Notes: a model not told the origin generated them from the letters alone. A stretch of 64,000 bases of DNA from Saprospiraceae bacterium (GCA_013001595.1 JABDMH010000093.1:1-64000), one strand, 5' to 3'. Positions 17,546 to 27,572 are shown, counted from the first letter of the stretch. A program made the numbers and translations.

Positions 17546-18868
17546 TTATAGCGTCAGCTGGGCACCTACCACCAAACCAGTACTGCGAGCATCACGCTCA
17601 CTATGTGTTTGCCCGGGGGGAAAAGGATTAAACGGATGGCTCCCGCTGATCCAATTCAAGGGTACATATCCGGCAGTACGAAAAATTTCCACAAACAATT
17701 TGGTTGAGCCCTGGATTAATGCTGAACCGCCGAATACCAGTTGATTCTGTCGCTCCCAAGGGGCATCATCCGAGCCCGCGCGAAAATTTGAAAATTCAGC
17801 GGAGACTATATATTGAACTAGTCCAGTGTTATCAAATTTATACTGCCCTCCTAAAGACAAAGAGGACACTTTCCTTGCCTCATAGATATCCAAAGGTGGA
17901 TTGGGATTTTCGGTCCCAGGCCATTCCCTGGAAGTAATAGCATGGGCTGCTTTGATCAATAGTTTCCTACCAACATGTAATTCGCTATACACCGTTACAG
18001 CTGGATTTCTTTTCTTGCACGGCTCAAAATGTACTACGGGAAAATCTTGGCAATATGCGCTTCCATGCAAATACGATGCTCCGAATAATAATTTCACCTC
18101 TGGTGCAAAAGCAGTTCGATAGTTGATGTCGAACACAAAATTGTTTAACCGGGAAGGTACATTAGTGGAATCAGCCACTGGCGTATTTAATGCCCGAAAT
18201 TGTGAGCCCCCTTGGACAGCCATAAAGGTTCCAGACAAACTTGGACCCCGGAAGCCCACCTGCGCTCCATAGCCCAGACCTCCAAAGGCATGCCACATGC
18301 TGGAATTGGTAAATGGACTAACACTACCGGTTAATCCAAAAGGCGCATCCATTTTTCCAATGGCCCCATAAAAAGGGGATCTATTGAGATCACCTACGAC
18401 CACTAATCCCCTGCGCAGTTGCAATTGATTACGTTCCAGATCGGTTATGCTGCCCTGCCCGAAACTCTGTTGAGGATTGTATAAAATCTCCGTATACGCA
18501 GTGAGCCAATTGTTAATATTTGTTGTGGTAGCCACTTGGAAAGAATGAAGTACTGCCTCACTAACGGTTTTGCCAATTTGGTTACTGGCAGTAGGATGAC
18601 GCATGAGGTATCCAAACTTAGAATCGGTATTGGATTGTTGAAAATCGACCAAGGCAATTAAGGAGCTTCCAAATATAAATCCCTTCTGGGGTAAGATTCC
18701 GCTTTTTCGGTCTTCCAACAGAATGAGCACTTTTCTAAGATTTTGATTCTGGTCTAGCATTCGACTGGAATATTCAGAACTGATTCCTACCAGCGGCTGA
18801 CTGTTCAGATCTTGAGCTTGGATACCTGCACTACAGAAAATCAGGACGAGTGTTATAATGTTTTTCAT
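17546..18868 (-). CDS. Outer-membrane beta-barrel protein, LbtU/porin-like
   Basis: The 440-residue protein has a signal peptide (MKNIITLVLIFCSAGIQAQ) and then alternating hydrophobic strands typical of a monomeric porin. It ends in VVGAQLTL, with a terminal aromatic/hydrophobic pattern weaker than the classical F. The region LQLRRGLVVVGDLNRSPFY followed by GKMDAPFG resembles LbtU-type siderophore porins, where an L-x-x-G-DL-x-x-SP-Y segment precedes a PFG turn. A disulfide-like pair, CQDFPVVHFEPC, lies in a probable loop. It stands alone with 275 bases before and 370 bases after it. The barrel is well supported; the LbtU similarity comes from motif memory only, and substrate is unknown. Confidence 0.65.
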   Translation of the reverse strand: MKNIITLVLIFCSAGIQAQDLNSQPLVGISSEYSSRMLDQNQNLRKVLILLEDRKSGILPQKGFIFGSSLIALVDFQQSNTDSKFGYLMRHPTASNQIGKTVSEAVLHSFQVATTTNINNWLTAYTEILYNPQQSFGQGSITDLERNQLQLRRGLVVVGDLNRSPFYGAIGKMDAPFGLTGSVSPFTNSSMWHAFGGLGYGAQVGFRGPSLSGTFMAVQGGSQFRALNTPVADSTNVPSRLNNFVFDINYRTAFAPEVKLLFGASYLHGSAYCQDFPVVHFEPCKKRNPAVTVYSELHVGRKLLIKAAHAITSREWPGTENPNPPLDIYEARKVSSLSLGGQYKFDNTGLVQYIVSAEFSNFRAGSDDAPWERQNQLVFGGSALIQGSTKLFVEIFRTAGYVPLNWISGSHPFNPFPPGQTHSERDARSTGLVVGAQLTL

Positions 18869-19242
18869 TGGTTTGATTTAAGGTCAATAAATGTCGTAGT
18901 GAGCAGTTTAGCTTTAGACATAAGTACGCTGCATTGACAACAAAATCTTGTGAAATTGATAGAAAGGGCTTTTGAATTGATATTGACAGGTTTTCAATCC
19001 ATATACTGGTAACCTGGAAACGAACATCGGATGGTCATCAGTCATTGGATGGAAGAGCCTACGGACTGAATACTGACAACTCTGATTGCCAAGATTTCAC
19101 TGGACTACACGCGAATAGCCGTGGAAAACCTTTTGTAAGGTGTGCGATTTTCCTTGGGCTGTCTTTCCAGATCAAGAAGTGCTGATTATGCGGAACGAAG
19201 CCCTATAACCGTGGGTTACTCTGCCGAAATTAATATTGGACC
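18869..19242. other. Intergenic stretch with nothing recognised
   Basis: About 370 bases separate the porin-like gene and the cytochrome c operon. No ORF with coding character, tRNA, clear hairpin or repeat was found. The right part probably holds the 3' untranslated end of the cytochrome operon, and the left part the promoter of the porin-like gene. Confidence 0.4.
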
Positions 19243-21999
19243 CTAAAGCGCTTCCAGATCCGGCAATGCATAAACAGTGCCTTGTATGGCACCACTAAAA
19301 GACTGTTGGTCGGCGCTTTTAAGCTCGTAGGATATTTCTATAATCGGGCTAGGCGATATGTCCGCTATGTGAAGAAAAACACCCTGGCCGTCTTCCGACA
19401 CCGTAACCTCTCGTATCGGCAATACTTTTTTATTGTAGCGGTCCGACCCATATTTGCTGGTCCGTTTAATATCCCAGCTTGATACTGTATACTGGTCAGT
19501 CTCACTTGCTTGGGCAAGATCCAGTGCAGTACTGAAACGAAGGTTGACACCTTGCCGGAAAGTCTCCATCGCCAGCGGTAAGTTTACATCAGCACCGGTA
19601 TAGCGGATGCGATAAATGCCTCCTTCTTGTAGCGTACGGCTGGTAGCCCAGGCCGCCATGCCACAAATGTATAGCTGACCATCCAGCGTATTGATCCTGC
19701 CGCGCATTATACCCGTGGGAAGGGCCGCAATCGGTAGCTCGACAATGCTTCCCTGATCTGTTCCATCTACAGATTGGGTCATCACCAAATAAATCTTGCC
19801 ATAGCCATATGATAGACTGAGCAAACTGCCGTTGAGGGGTCCCCATCGATCAGATTGTGCCCATACCAATTCGGCTGGTGATCGGTCATAGTCCATATCC
19901 ACCCAACACAAAGGTGGTTGCATAGCCACATCACTGGAATCTTGCGGTGCCCCGTAGCCCCACATATTGCCATAAAACCCACCTGGAGTCACGCGGTTGA
20001 TCCTATTCATCGGATTCCAAAAACCTTGCTGATCTGTGACGTAAAAGGATCCATCTGGGTTTAGACAAACGCCATTGGCAGCTCGAAACCCATTGGCCAA
20101 TATCGTCGTGTGCTGACCATCGCTACTAACTTTTAACAGCGTGCCGTGCTGCGGTACGAGGGACTTGCGCGCATGGCGACCACTCTTTGCATAGTAGAAA
20201 TTCCCATCTGCATCCGTCTGCAAACCCATCGCAAACTCATGAAAATGCTCAGTCACCTGATGGTCGCTGTTGAAACTTTCATAATAGTCAGTGATGCCAT
20301 CACCATTAAGATCGTGCAGAAGCGCTATCTGATCGCGACAACTCACATAGATCTGGCCCGCTATCACTTTTATACCCAAGGGCTGAAACATGCCAGTGGC
20401 GATTCGCCGCCAGCGGGAGGACCCCGACTCCTCGGTTATGCCAGCTACCGTCCACACTTCCCCATCTATAGTGCAAACAACCGCATCTTGGCCATCATTG
20501 AAAAAATCAATTCCTGTAGGCCTGATCCTACTTCGAAAAGGATTGTCAAAAGGAATACTGATCACGTCAACTGCATACGCGTCATCCGAATTTCCTTGAA
20601 TAATGGGGCTGGATAAATAAGTGGGTGCCTGCTCAGGGATCGGCTGAATGTACTTTCGCAAATCGGCAATATGATCCACCTTATTTACCGCTGTTTGTAG
20701 ATCTGACTGACTGGACCGGGAGAGGTAAAAGTTTAAAGTGCGCCGTGCCCCCGGTGCAATATGCGCGACCATGTAGCCCTCCTCTTCATCGACATCCACA
20801 CCCACTCCTTGAGCTACCATCGCGATCGATCCCTTTGCCAAGCGCAAGGTCAATGGCTGATAAACTTGATCAAGTGTCAATGTCCTGACCAGGCATTCAA
20901 GATCGTCATCTAACCAGCCATAGGACTCTAGGACCTTGGTCCTACCGACCGTATAGTCAATTACCATACGACCATTGCAATCATAAAAGCCCTTGTAGTG
21001 TGCCCATGATCTGGGTAGCGGACCAAATGGGCGGCCATCAGCACCGCGCATACGTGGATCGGCAAAGGAGCCGCTCGTTGGATCTGCCCAACCTGGTGTG
21101 ATCTCATTGTGAAACATCACCTCGCCTTGAATGCGGGGATACACATTGTGTTGGCCATCAAAGAGAATATCTTCCCAATCAATGAATCCCACTCCGGACC
21201 ATGCCCCAACAAAGCGCATGAGATCGTGGTCGAACATGGCAAATCGACCTCCTTTTGCAACCCCTCCTGCTCCCGAGTCCAGGCGCATGGCTATGCCCTT
21301 GTAGGCAAAGTTAACTCCACTATAATCTTCATTCTCCAAGGGTGCTGAACCATGCGAAATCTGCTTTGGACCGACATCTGCACCGGCAAACTCATAGCAC
21401 TTCATAAGCCAATTGCCGTAGTCCATGTCTGCCCATGGCTGATAAGGCTTCGGCTCAGGTCCCATAGAGGTTCCTGTAGGCAAGGAGCTCAGGTAACTAC
21501 GGTCTATGCGTACATATGCATTCGAATTGGTTGACTTGATGAGCACTTCCCGTAGATATCCGATGACAGCATATTTTTCGCTCGGTACCAAGTGCATCTG
21601 GGCAGGCATAAGACCATGTCCCTTAGTGATGGTCTGATACATGGCTAAAGGATCATGGCCATTGGAGAACGTATCTTGCCAAAATTTATGGGCATCGGGA
21701 AGACTTCCAGCCTGATCCACATATCCATGACATGAGTAGCAATGCGCTCGATATATCTGTAAACCCTTCTCCCGTAAAACTTTGTCTTCTGACCAGCGCC
21801 GCAATTGCTGGGCATATGCACGGTGATCTATTTCAGCCTCATAGTCGGGAAGATCATCATCGGAAAGTAGATAGGAGGCCTGAAGGATCGGATTTTTATC
21901 CAAAGATGCCGGCGGCCGATTGCAACTGAGGTGCAAGGAGAAAACGAGCAACAGCAAGCAGATATACCCTCGAGGTGTCCTTAAATCATGTCTATGCAT
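19243..21999 (-). CDS. Cytochrome c lipoprotein with DUF6797-like and beta-propeller domains
   Basis: The 918-residue protein begins with a lipoprotein signal (lipobox LHLSC, Cys26). A cytochrome c domain with CYSCH (Cys87, Cys90, His91) follows. Residues 180-440 resemble the DUF6797-type domain of Planctomycetes proteins (FAYKGIAMRLDSGAGG, MFDHDLMRFVGAWSG). From about 480 on there is an NHL/PQQ-dehydrogenase-like propeller (NGVCLNPDGSFYVTDQQG, RVTPGGFYGN). The protein is probably anchored to a membrane facing outward and moves electrons or binds an oxidised substrate. It is the last gene of a three-gene unit; only 3 bases separate it from the DUF1552 gene. Domain naming is from recognition and moderately sure; the haem site is certain. 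Confidence 0.75.
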   Translation of the reverse strand: MHRHDLRTPRGYICLLLLVFSLHLSCNRPPASLDKNPILQASYLLSDDDLPDYEAEIDHRAYAQQLRRWSEDKVLREKGLQIYRAHCYSCHGYVDQAGSLPDAHKFWQDTFSNGHDPLAMYQTITKGHGLMPAQMHLVPSEKYAVIGYLREVLIKSTNSNAYVRIDRSYLSSLPTGTSMGPEPKPYQPWADMDYGNWLMKCYEFAGADVGPKQISHGSAPLENEDYSGVNFAYKGIAMRLDSGAGGVAKGGRFAMFDHDLMRFVGAWSGVGFIDWEDILFDGQHNVYPRIQGEVMFHNEITPGWADPTSGSFADPRMRGADGRPFGPLPRSWAHYKGFYDCNGRMVIDYTVGRTKVLESYGWLDDDLECLVRTLTLDQVYQPLTLRLAKGSIAMVAQGVGVDVDEEEGYMVAHIAPGARRTLNFYLSRSSQSDLQTAVNKVDHIADLRKYIQPIPEQAPTYLSSPIIQGNSDDAYAVDVISIPFDNPFRSRIRPTGIDFFNDGQDAVVCTIDGEVWTVAGITEESGSSRWRRIATGMFQPLGIKVIAGQIYVSCRDQIALLHDLNGDGITDYYESFNSDHQVTEHFHEFAMGLQTDADGNFYYAKSGRHARKSLVPQHGTLLKVSSDGQHTTILANGFRAANGVCLNPDGSFYVTDQQGFWNPMNRINRVTPGGFYGNMWGYGAPQDSSDVAMQPPLCWVDMDYDRSPAELVWAQSDRWGPLNGSLLSLSYGYGKIYLVMTQSVDGTDQGSIVELPIAALPTGIMRGRINTLDGQLYICGMAAWATSRTLQEGGIYRIRYTGADVNLPLAMETFRQGVNLRFSTALDLAQASETDQYTVSSWDIKRTSKYGSDRYNKKVLPIREVTVSEDGQGVFLHIADISPSPIIEISYELKSADQQSFSGAIQGTVYALPDLEAL

Positions 22000-22002
22000 G
22001 CG

Positions 22003-23394
22003 TCAGACCAATAGATCGCTCAAAGTACCCGTACTATCTCCAAACCCTTGAACCTCAGAACCCGTCGCTGCCAGCATCGTCTGGTATAGATTGGCCAAAG
22101 GGGTGTCTGCATCATAGCGCACATTGCTACCGGTATGTAACCTGCCACCTCCACTACCACCTACTACAATGGGCAGATCTTTCGGTGAATGTCGCATACC
22201 ATCTCGCAACCCAGATCCAAACAAGATCATACTGTTGTCGAGTAGGGTGCCATCACCTTCCTTTATACTGTCTAGTCGCTCCAAGAGATACGCATATTGC
22301 TCAATATGCCAACGATTAATGATCTCGTATTGTGCCATCTGTCGTGGATCATATTTATGGTGTGAAATCGCATGATGAGAATCATTGACCCCATCTAAAA
22401 AGGAGAAATTTCTACCACTGGCAGAATTGCCCAACATATAGGTAGCCACACGTGAAATATCACTCCAAAAAGCCAATACGATGATGTCGACCATCAGTCG
22501 AGCCTTATCGGTGATGTCCACCCCTTCTGTAAACTCTGCCCATTCATCTATACGGATGTCCATGCGCTGCAATTCTTTGCGCACATCTGGAGTAATGCGT
22601 GCTTCAAAATCCTTGAGACTGGCTTGGTTGTCTAGCCGCTTCTCGATCGTACGTACGGAGGTCAGGTATTCGTTGAGCTTGTTACGATCTTCTACCCCGA
22701 TCCGTTTTTCCAGCCGCTTAGCATCATTCATGACGATATCAAGCACACTTTGCTTGTAAGGATCGTGAGGCAATGGTTTTTTACCCGGTACAAAATCTCG
22801 GAAGAGTCGGTCAAAGGCCATGCGCGGATCTATCTCTCGCGAGCATGGCTGGCGGCCCGATTCCCAAGATATGGTGCTACCATAAAGCCTGGTGATGCCC
22901 GTGGATTTGCAAACACCGCTTTTCATTCGGTCTAATCCATATTGTAGAGATGGGAAAACGGAATGCTTTCCCAAGTGCTTGGCCAGGACTTGATCCACTG
23001 AAATTCCACCCGCATTGACGTCGGCATCAACAGTACGACTCACCCGCATGGAGGTCAGAAAATTGCCGGTTTTGGTGTAATGGCCTTCTACAGTTCGATA
23101 AGAATGCTTGTTGCTCAATCCACCCAACACCAGCATCTTGTCTTGCACCTTAGCCAATGGCTGCAAAATCGGCGACAGCTCAAAATCACGACCAAGTTTG
23201 GTCGGTGACCACTTACCCGGATGAACGCCATTGGGCATAAACAGTGCAGCAAAGCGCTGGGGTGCTTGATGTGTTGCACCAGCTGATTGTGCCAGCAAGC
23301 CCTTCGGCATTAAGGAAGGAAGGAAGGGCAGTGCCAATGATGCACCCAGTCCTTTGAGCACCGCTCTTCTCGATGTTTTTTGTCGTTGGTTCAT
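22003..23394 (-). CDS. DUF1552 domain protein with Tat signal
   Basis: The 463-residue protein has a twin-arginine signal (SRRAVLKGLGASLALPFLP). The rest is a full DUF1552 domain: RFAALFMPNGVHPGKW at the start, then LPPLAKVQDK-like and VLGGLSNKH segments. Conserved KARLMVDIIVLAFWSDISRV and FGSGLRDGMRHSPKDLPIVVGG motifs follow. DUF1552 belongs to the alkaline-phosphatase-like/DUF1501 group of exported proteins and is abundant in Planctomycetes and Verrucomicrobia. The Tat signal suggests it folds with a cofactor before export. It lies between the DUF1592 cytochrome and the lipoprotein cytochrome, with 4 and 3 bases of spacing, so the three gene products likely work together. Exact function is unknown. 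Confidence 0.88.
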   Translation of the reverse strand: MNQRQKTSRRAVLKGLGASLALPFLPSLMPKGLLAQSAGATHQAPQRFAALFMPNGVHPGKWSPTKLGRDFELSPILQPLAKVQDKMLVLGGLSNKHSYRTVEGHYTKTGNFLTSMRVSRTVDADVNAGGISVDQVLAKHLGKHSVFPSLQYGLDRMKSGVCKSTGITRLYGSTISWESGRQPCSREIDPRMAFDRLFRDFVPGKKPLPHDPYKQSVLDIVMNDAKRLEKRIGVEDRNKLNEYLTSVRTIEKRLDNQASLKDFEARITPDVRKELQRMDIRIDEWAEFTEGVDITDKARLMVDIIVLAFWSDISRVATYMLGNSASGRNFSFLDGVNDSHHAISHHKYDPRQMAQYEIINRWHIEQYAYLLERLDSIKEGDGTLLDNSMILFGSGLRDGMRHSPKDLPIVVGGSGGGRLHTGSNVRYDADTPLANLYQTMLAATGSEVQGFGDSTGTLSDLLV

Positions 23395-23398
23395 AACT

Positions 23399-25384
23399 TC
23401 ATTCTTTTAAGTACAGATCGGTCATATCGCTGCGACGATGTTTAAATGGATAGCTGTTAACCATCGTTAGTATCATGGTTTCGCTTTCAAAGTCGTTCTC
23501 CAAGAGTGCTTTTTTCATAGCTCTAATGGTAGGAGTATCGGCGAAGGCAATACCACGACCTAACGCATAGGACATGATCTTACGAGCAAAATTCTCCGCA
23601 AATTTTTCTTCTTCAGCAGACAGGGCAGTCCTTAGATCAGCAGGACCATCAATCAAAGTACCATCGGTAAGCCTGCCGGAGGCATCGATGCTTATCTCTC
23701 CACGATAGTATTGCCTCCACCGACCAATGGCGTCAAAATTTTCCATGGCAAAACCAATCGGATCCATCTTTGCGTGGCACCCTGCACAATTGGGAGAGGC
23801 CCGATGTTGCTCTAGTAATGCCCTAAGGTCTAATTCATCTGCATCGCTTCCCTCAGCGGACAGCTCCGGCACATCTGGAGGTGGGGGAGGCGGAGGTGTA
23901 CCTAAAATTTGCTCCAGCACCCATTGTCCACGCAATACTGGACTTGTCCTTCCCGGCAGAGAGGTGGCAGTGAGGACAGCACCCATTCCCAAGATGCCTC
24001 CACGTCCATGATCAGCCACTTGCACCTTACGAAATCCTTCTCCCTGCACATTTGGTATGCCATAGTGTTCTGCCAAGGTGGGATCAATTAAAGTGTAATC
24101 GCTATCGATGAGCTCCATTAGGTCTTTGCGATCAGTAAACACATGGTGGAAGTAGTCAATTACTTCCTGCTTCATCGAAGCACTGAGGTCTTCCGAAAAT
24201 TCAGGAAATTTTTCTTTATCCACCTCATTGGAGGAAAGGGCTTCTTCAACACCCAACCATTGAGGAGCAAAGGAAGTGGAAAATCGTTTGAACTTGGGAC
24301 TGTGCAACATCCGTCTTGCCTCCCGATTCAGCACAGCTTGGTCATGCAAGTCTTCTTCATATGCTACTTGTAAAAGGGTATCATCAGGCATTGAAGACCA
24401 TAAGAAATAGGATAGGCGGGTAGCTAACTCCAGGTTGGAAATGGCATAGGGTTTATGAATGGGAAGGTTTACTTCTGAGCGGTACAAGAAAAGCGGTGAA
24501 ACCAGGATTCGCTTGATGGTGATCCTGATGGCCTGCTGAAATCCATCGTTGGTTTTCCACAAATCGGTAAAATAAATGTCGTCGAAAAACCGCAACAATT
24601 CGACTTTGTCTTCGGCGGCCAGAAATCCACGAAAAGCCTTGGTTGCAAAAGGCATTATGATGTCGTGAGCTCTCTTTTTCGGCTTCTTCCACACCAGCTG
24701 TTCGTCACCAAACCAGCCATAGAATCTATTGATCGCCCTGCGAAAGATACTGGGGCGATAGTCCTTTGGTACCACTTTCCTCCATTTTATGGGATCTTTT
24801 ACCAATGATCGCATTATCGAATCGGCGGCCATATAATAGCGCTCCATCGTGAGGGGAGTCATGTAGAGCACCCTTGATTGGTTGTCAAATCCTTCACCTC
24901 CTGAACCTTCCTTGGGGAAATATTGCCGGGCATCAAATTCCACATCCAACAAATCTTTGATGGTATAGGCATATTCTCGATGGCTCAGCTTGCGGATCAC
25001 ACCTGGGCCGGGATCGGGGTCGGTGAGGGCTTCGTCTAAAATACTGCGCACCAAATTTATTAGGGAGTCCTTTTCTACCTGCGACATTCTCGGCTTGTTT
25101 GGTGGTGGCATCTCTCCCGACTCGATCTGGTCAATAATGCGCAACCAAGTCTCCCCTCGACTAATCACACTGGGTATGTAGTAGTAGATGTCGAGGTCAA
25201 TGCCCGCTTTCTTATCCGCGGCATTATGGCAGGAAGTACAGTGCTTTGCTAAGATCGGGTGTGCGATCTTTCGCCAATGCTTATCCGCCTTCGTATCGGC
25301 ACTGGCATGCATACTCCAGCCCACCAAGAGGCATAACCACATAGCCAGATGTAAAGAATGAGACATTGGTGACGTATCGATCAC
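23399..25384 (-). CDS. Planctomycete-type cytochrome c protein (DUF1587/1595/1592/1588/1585)
   Basis: The 661-residue protein has a signal peptide; the true start may be Met7 at 25366. A PSCyt1-type haem motif CTSCH lies at 49-53. The domain series follows in order: DUF1587 (RKLSHREYAYTIKDLL), DUF1595, DUF1592 (ATRLSYFLWSSMPDDTL), DUF1588 (DHGRGGILGMGAVLTATS, then LGTPPPPPPPDVP with a second haem-like motif CAGCH) and DUF1585 (FARKIMSYALGRGI). The polyproline turn is a hallmark of this family, so it is not an artefact. It is the first gene of the three-gene operon. The family is best known from Planctomycetes; its enzymatic role is unknown, and electron transfer linked to DUF1552 is inference. 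Confidence 0.9.
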   Translation of the reverse strand: MIDTSPMSHSLHLAMWLCLLVGWSMHASADTKADKHWRKIAHPILAKHCTSCHNAADKKAGIDLDIYYYIPSVISRGETWLRIIDQIESGEMPPPNKPRMSQVEKDSLINLVRSILDEALTDPDPGPGVIRKLSHREYAYTIKDLLDVEFDARQYFPKEGSGGEGFDNQSRVLYMTPLTMERYYMAADSIMRSLVKDPIKWRKVVPKDYRPSIFRRAINRFYGWFGDEQLVWKKPKKRAHDIIMPFATKAFRGFLAAEDKVELLRFFDDIYFTDLWKTNDGFQQAIRITIKRILVSPLFLYRSEVNLPIHKPYAISNLELATRLSYFLWSSMPDDTLLQVAYEEDLHDQAVLNREARRMLHSPKFKRFSTSFAPQWLGVEEALSSNEVDKEKFPEFSEDLSASMKQEVIDYFHHVFTDRKDLMELIDSDYTLIDPTLAEHYGIPNVQGEGFRKVQVADHGRGGILGMGAVLTATSLPGRTSPVLRGQWVLEQILGTPPPPPPPDVPELSAEGSDADELDLRALLEQHRASPNCAGCHAKMDPIGFAMENFDAIGRWRQYYRGEISIDASGRLTDGTLIDGPADLRTALSAEEEKFAENFARKIMSYALGRGIAFADTPTIRAMKKALLENDFESETMILTMVNSYPFKHRRSDMTDLYLKE

Positions 25385-25462
25385 CCTAAATTATTGAATT
25401 TCAAGCACAACTGACAAGGGAAATTCAAGATAAGTTTGCTAAATGCAGTGCGTGGGTTCCCA

Positions 25463-25873
25463 TCATTTACGTTTAGAGCGCATCGCTCTGGTCTTTTCAA
25501 GTGATGCATCACTCACAAATCCTTCATAGGCCCGAGTTTCCCGACCTACCAGCGCTATCTTACCATCAGCATTGCTGTGCACACCCCAACCATAGCGTTT
25601 GGTCAGCGGCGATGCTCGAAAACAGGGCTGACCTTTGGAAAAAAACTGCGCGCGCTCGGCCTCCCAGTCATCTTTCGGGATGTCCCTTCTAGTGGCGTAC
25701 ACCGCAAACAGCACATCATCAGAAGTATAGCGATAAGGATCATCCTTCAACATATCGAACTGTAAGTTGGCCACCGTCTTTTTTTCTCCTTTCTGTGGCG
25801 GCACCTCTCCAGATACCACCGGACAGTCTTCGGCGATTTCAATAAAGGTTTTGCAGTAGTTGGTGCTGTGCAT
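25463..25873 (-). CDS. DUF6157 family protein
   Basis: The 136-residue protein matches the DUF6157 family closely: it opens with MHSTNYCKTFIEIAEDCP. It then has KKTVANLQFDML, a YRYTSDDVLFAVYA segment, and a C-terminal FRASPLTKRYGWGVHSN. The family is cytosolic, small, widespread and of unknown function. The protein ends in a basic tail (TRAMRSKRK). It is a stand-alone gene, followed downstream by the DUF1592 operon on the same strand with an 80-base gap, so co-transcription is possible but not shown. Confidence 0.85.
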   Translation of the reverse strand: MHSTNYCKTFIEIAEDCPVVSGEVPPQKGEKKTVANLQFDMLKDDPYRYTSDDVLFAVYATRRDIPKDDWEAERAQFFSKGQPCFRASPLTKRYGWGVHSNADGKIALVGRETRAYEGFVSDASLEKTRAMRSKRK

Positions 25874-26415
25874 GGCAATCTCTAAATTAAAAAATTAAAG
25901 TCAGCCCGAGCTGCAACCTTTTTTGAAAACGGAGTGTCTGAAATCACAGTCCAATTTAATGATCCTCATCAATGATGATCGTATTTTCCAATCAGGTCAC
26001 AAGGTTGTTTAACCCTTCAGGCTGCAGGCCTCAAGCAGCTTTGTATGGAAAATCTCGCCAATTCAGTGTGGTGATCTGACCAATCACAGTGCTGCCAGTG
26101 CCAAATTATATCAAACCTCAATGGGGTTTTTGTCCTCTCAACTGAGAAATTAATAAGGTGTCTTGAGGCTCTCCATTGTCACAAAGCACCCCATAAGTCA
26201 GCCTGAGCACAGCGCAGCGACATCGAAGGCTCCATGTGAAGTACCATTGGAAACGAAGGATTGCTCTCCCGCTGGCATAGGAACAACAGTCCAAATCTCT
26301 CATGCTGACAGGCCATAGCCTAGTCAATAGATTTAGCTACTGCTGTGGGTGGCATTCCTAAAAAATCAACTCGCCATTTTTACACAAACCATCACGTAGA
26401 TGGCTCATACCCTCA
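25874..26415. other. Long intergenic region with nothing recognised
   Basis: About 540 bases lie between the DUF6157 gene and the PLP enzyme gene. Short ORFs on both strands lack domains and start context. Scattered short inverted stretches around 26020-26045 (GGCTGCAGGCC) are not flanked by a T-run. No tRNA-like fold or IS end was seen. It may be a decayed gene region or hold an unrecognised RNA. Confidence 0.4.
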
Positions 26416-27516
26416 TCAGTACTCCTTCGACATCATACTAACCACTGCACCATCCGGCAAGAGATGATAGGACTTCATCAGGTCACACATCATGCAGCTG
26501 TGTACAGGCAAGATGCCAATGAGGTCTCCAATTTGTACGGTCTGAAAAAGTGCATCAGATGCCTGAACAACACCGTGCTCCTGGGACAAGGAGGTGACAT
26601 AGCTTTCATCATCTGGATCTGCCCATCCCTGATCATCAAGCTTCACGGGTCGGCCATAAATCGTCGTACCCCGCCAGGCTAATCGATCTTTTGATAAATG
26701 TACCCCACCGCCATAGACTACTATGGTCTTGCGATCGCCATGTTTGGCTACCACCGGACAAGCCAAACAGACCGAAACATCCGTCACTTCGCAAGAGCCG
26801 ATGGCAACTTGGGTGAGGTCATAGAAGACAAAATTTCCCGGCCTCATCTCATCGACTTCTTGCCAATTGTCGGCCACTGAGCAGCTCGGCGTGGCGCCCA
26901 TCGATAAAATCAAGTCGGGATGCTTGGGATGGTAGATTTCCTTCAATCGCTGCATGATCCCTAGCGCTTGACCGTGGACCTGTATGATCGCTTGCCTGGT
27001 TCTACATGCGTAAGTGTGTCCAGCATGAGATAAGAAGCCCTTAAACGTGTAATTCGGATGAGACTGCAATTGGTCTAAGCAGTGGGTGATGGCTATTTTA
27101 CTCTGCGGATCAAAACCGGTACGGTGATACCCCACGTCTATCTTCAGAAATATACCCAAATTGGCACCCTGGTGGTATAGCAGGAGCGGCAAGGCCTCTG
27201 GGCAGGTGAGGATGACATTGATATGGGCGCGATCCGCCAACTGAGAAATCTCAGGCCACTCTCGATAATTTATCGGAAAAGCAATGGTTAGATCGTTCCA
27301 TCCAGCGTCGACAAAGTATCGGGCCATTTGTACTGATGATACGGTAGCCTTGCGTACACCAGCTGCCAGAAACCACCTGGCAACCTCAGCCGATTGATGC
27401 GTTTTAAAATGTGGGCGGAGTCCCATACCCAGTGCCCGGGCCTTCTGGACCATTTGATCGATTTTGCTCAAGGTCCGCGATTGGTCCAGTAAAACCGTTG
27501 GTGTCGTAACGTTCAT
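26416..27516 (-). CDS. D-threonine aldolase / D-serine dehydratase-like PLP enzyme
   Basis: The start is placed at the ATG giving MNVTTPTVLLD, because homologues begin with TP-x-x-x-LD and a start at 27582 would leave only 10 bases to the divergent mtaB gene. The 366-residue protein has a fold-type III (alanine racemase-like) N-terminal barrel, with the PLP lysine Lys38 in RPHFKTH. It also has a PLP phosphate region (SHAGHTY) and C-terminal metal ligands in PVHSCMMCDL, typical of D-threonine aldolases and D-serine dehydratases. It probably cleaves or deaminates a D-beta-hydroxy amino acid in the cytosol. The exact substrate cannot be told from sequence. It is transcribed divergently from mtaB. 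Confidence 0.85.
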   Translation of the reverse strand: MNVTTPTVLLDQSRTLSKIDQMVQKARALGMGLRPHFKTHQSAEVARWFLAAGVRKATVSSVQMARYFVDAGWNDLTIAFPINYREWPEISQLADRAHINVILTCPEALPLLLYHQGANLGIFLKIDVGYHRTGFDPQSKIAITHCLDQLQSHPNYTFKGFLSHAGHTYACRTRQAIIQVHGQALGIMQRLKEIYHPKHPDLILSMGATPSCSVADNWQEVDEMRPGNFVFYDLTQVAIGSCEVTDVSVCLACPVVAKHGDRKTIVVYGGGVHLSKDRLAWRGTTIYGRPVKLDDQGWADPDDESYVTSLSQEHGVVQASDALFQTVQIGDLIGILPVHSCMMCDLMKSYHLLPDGAVVSMMSKEY

Positions 27517-27564
27517 CAATGTCACTTGAATTATACTTTGTGGCGAAAGTAACAAGGAATGCTT

Positions 27565-27572
27565 TAATTTTG
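27565..27572 (+). promoter_or_regulatory. Bacteroidota -7 promoter element (TAnnTTTG) before mtaB
   Basis: TAATTTTG fits the TAnnTTTG element used by the Bacteroidota primary sigma factor and lies 20 bases before the mtaB start. A TTTG is present at 27537-27540, but the spacing of 24 bases is longer than the usual 19-21, so the -33 box is doubtful. Confidence 0.4.

Noticed and set aside
26118-26327. 69-codon minus-strand ORF in the 540-base intergenic region
   Set aside because: No domain, no plausible start context, unusual composition.
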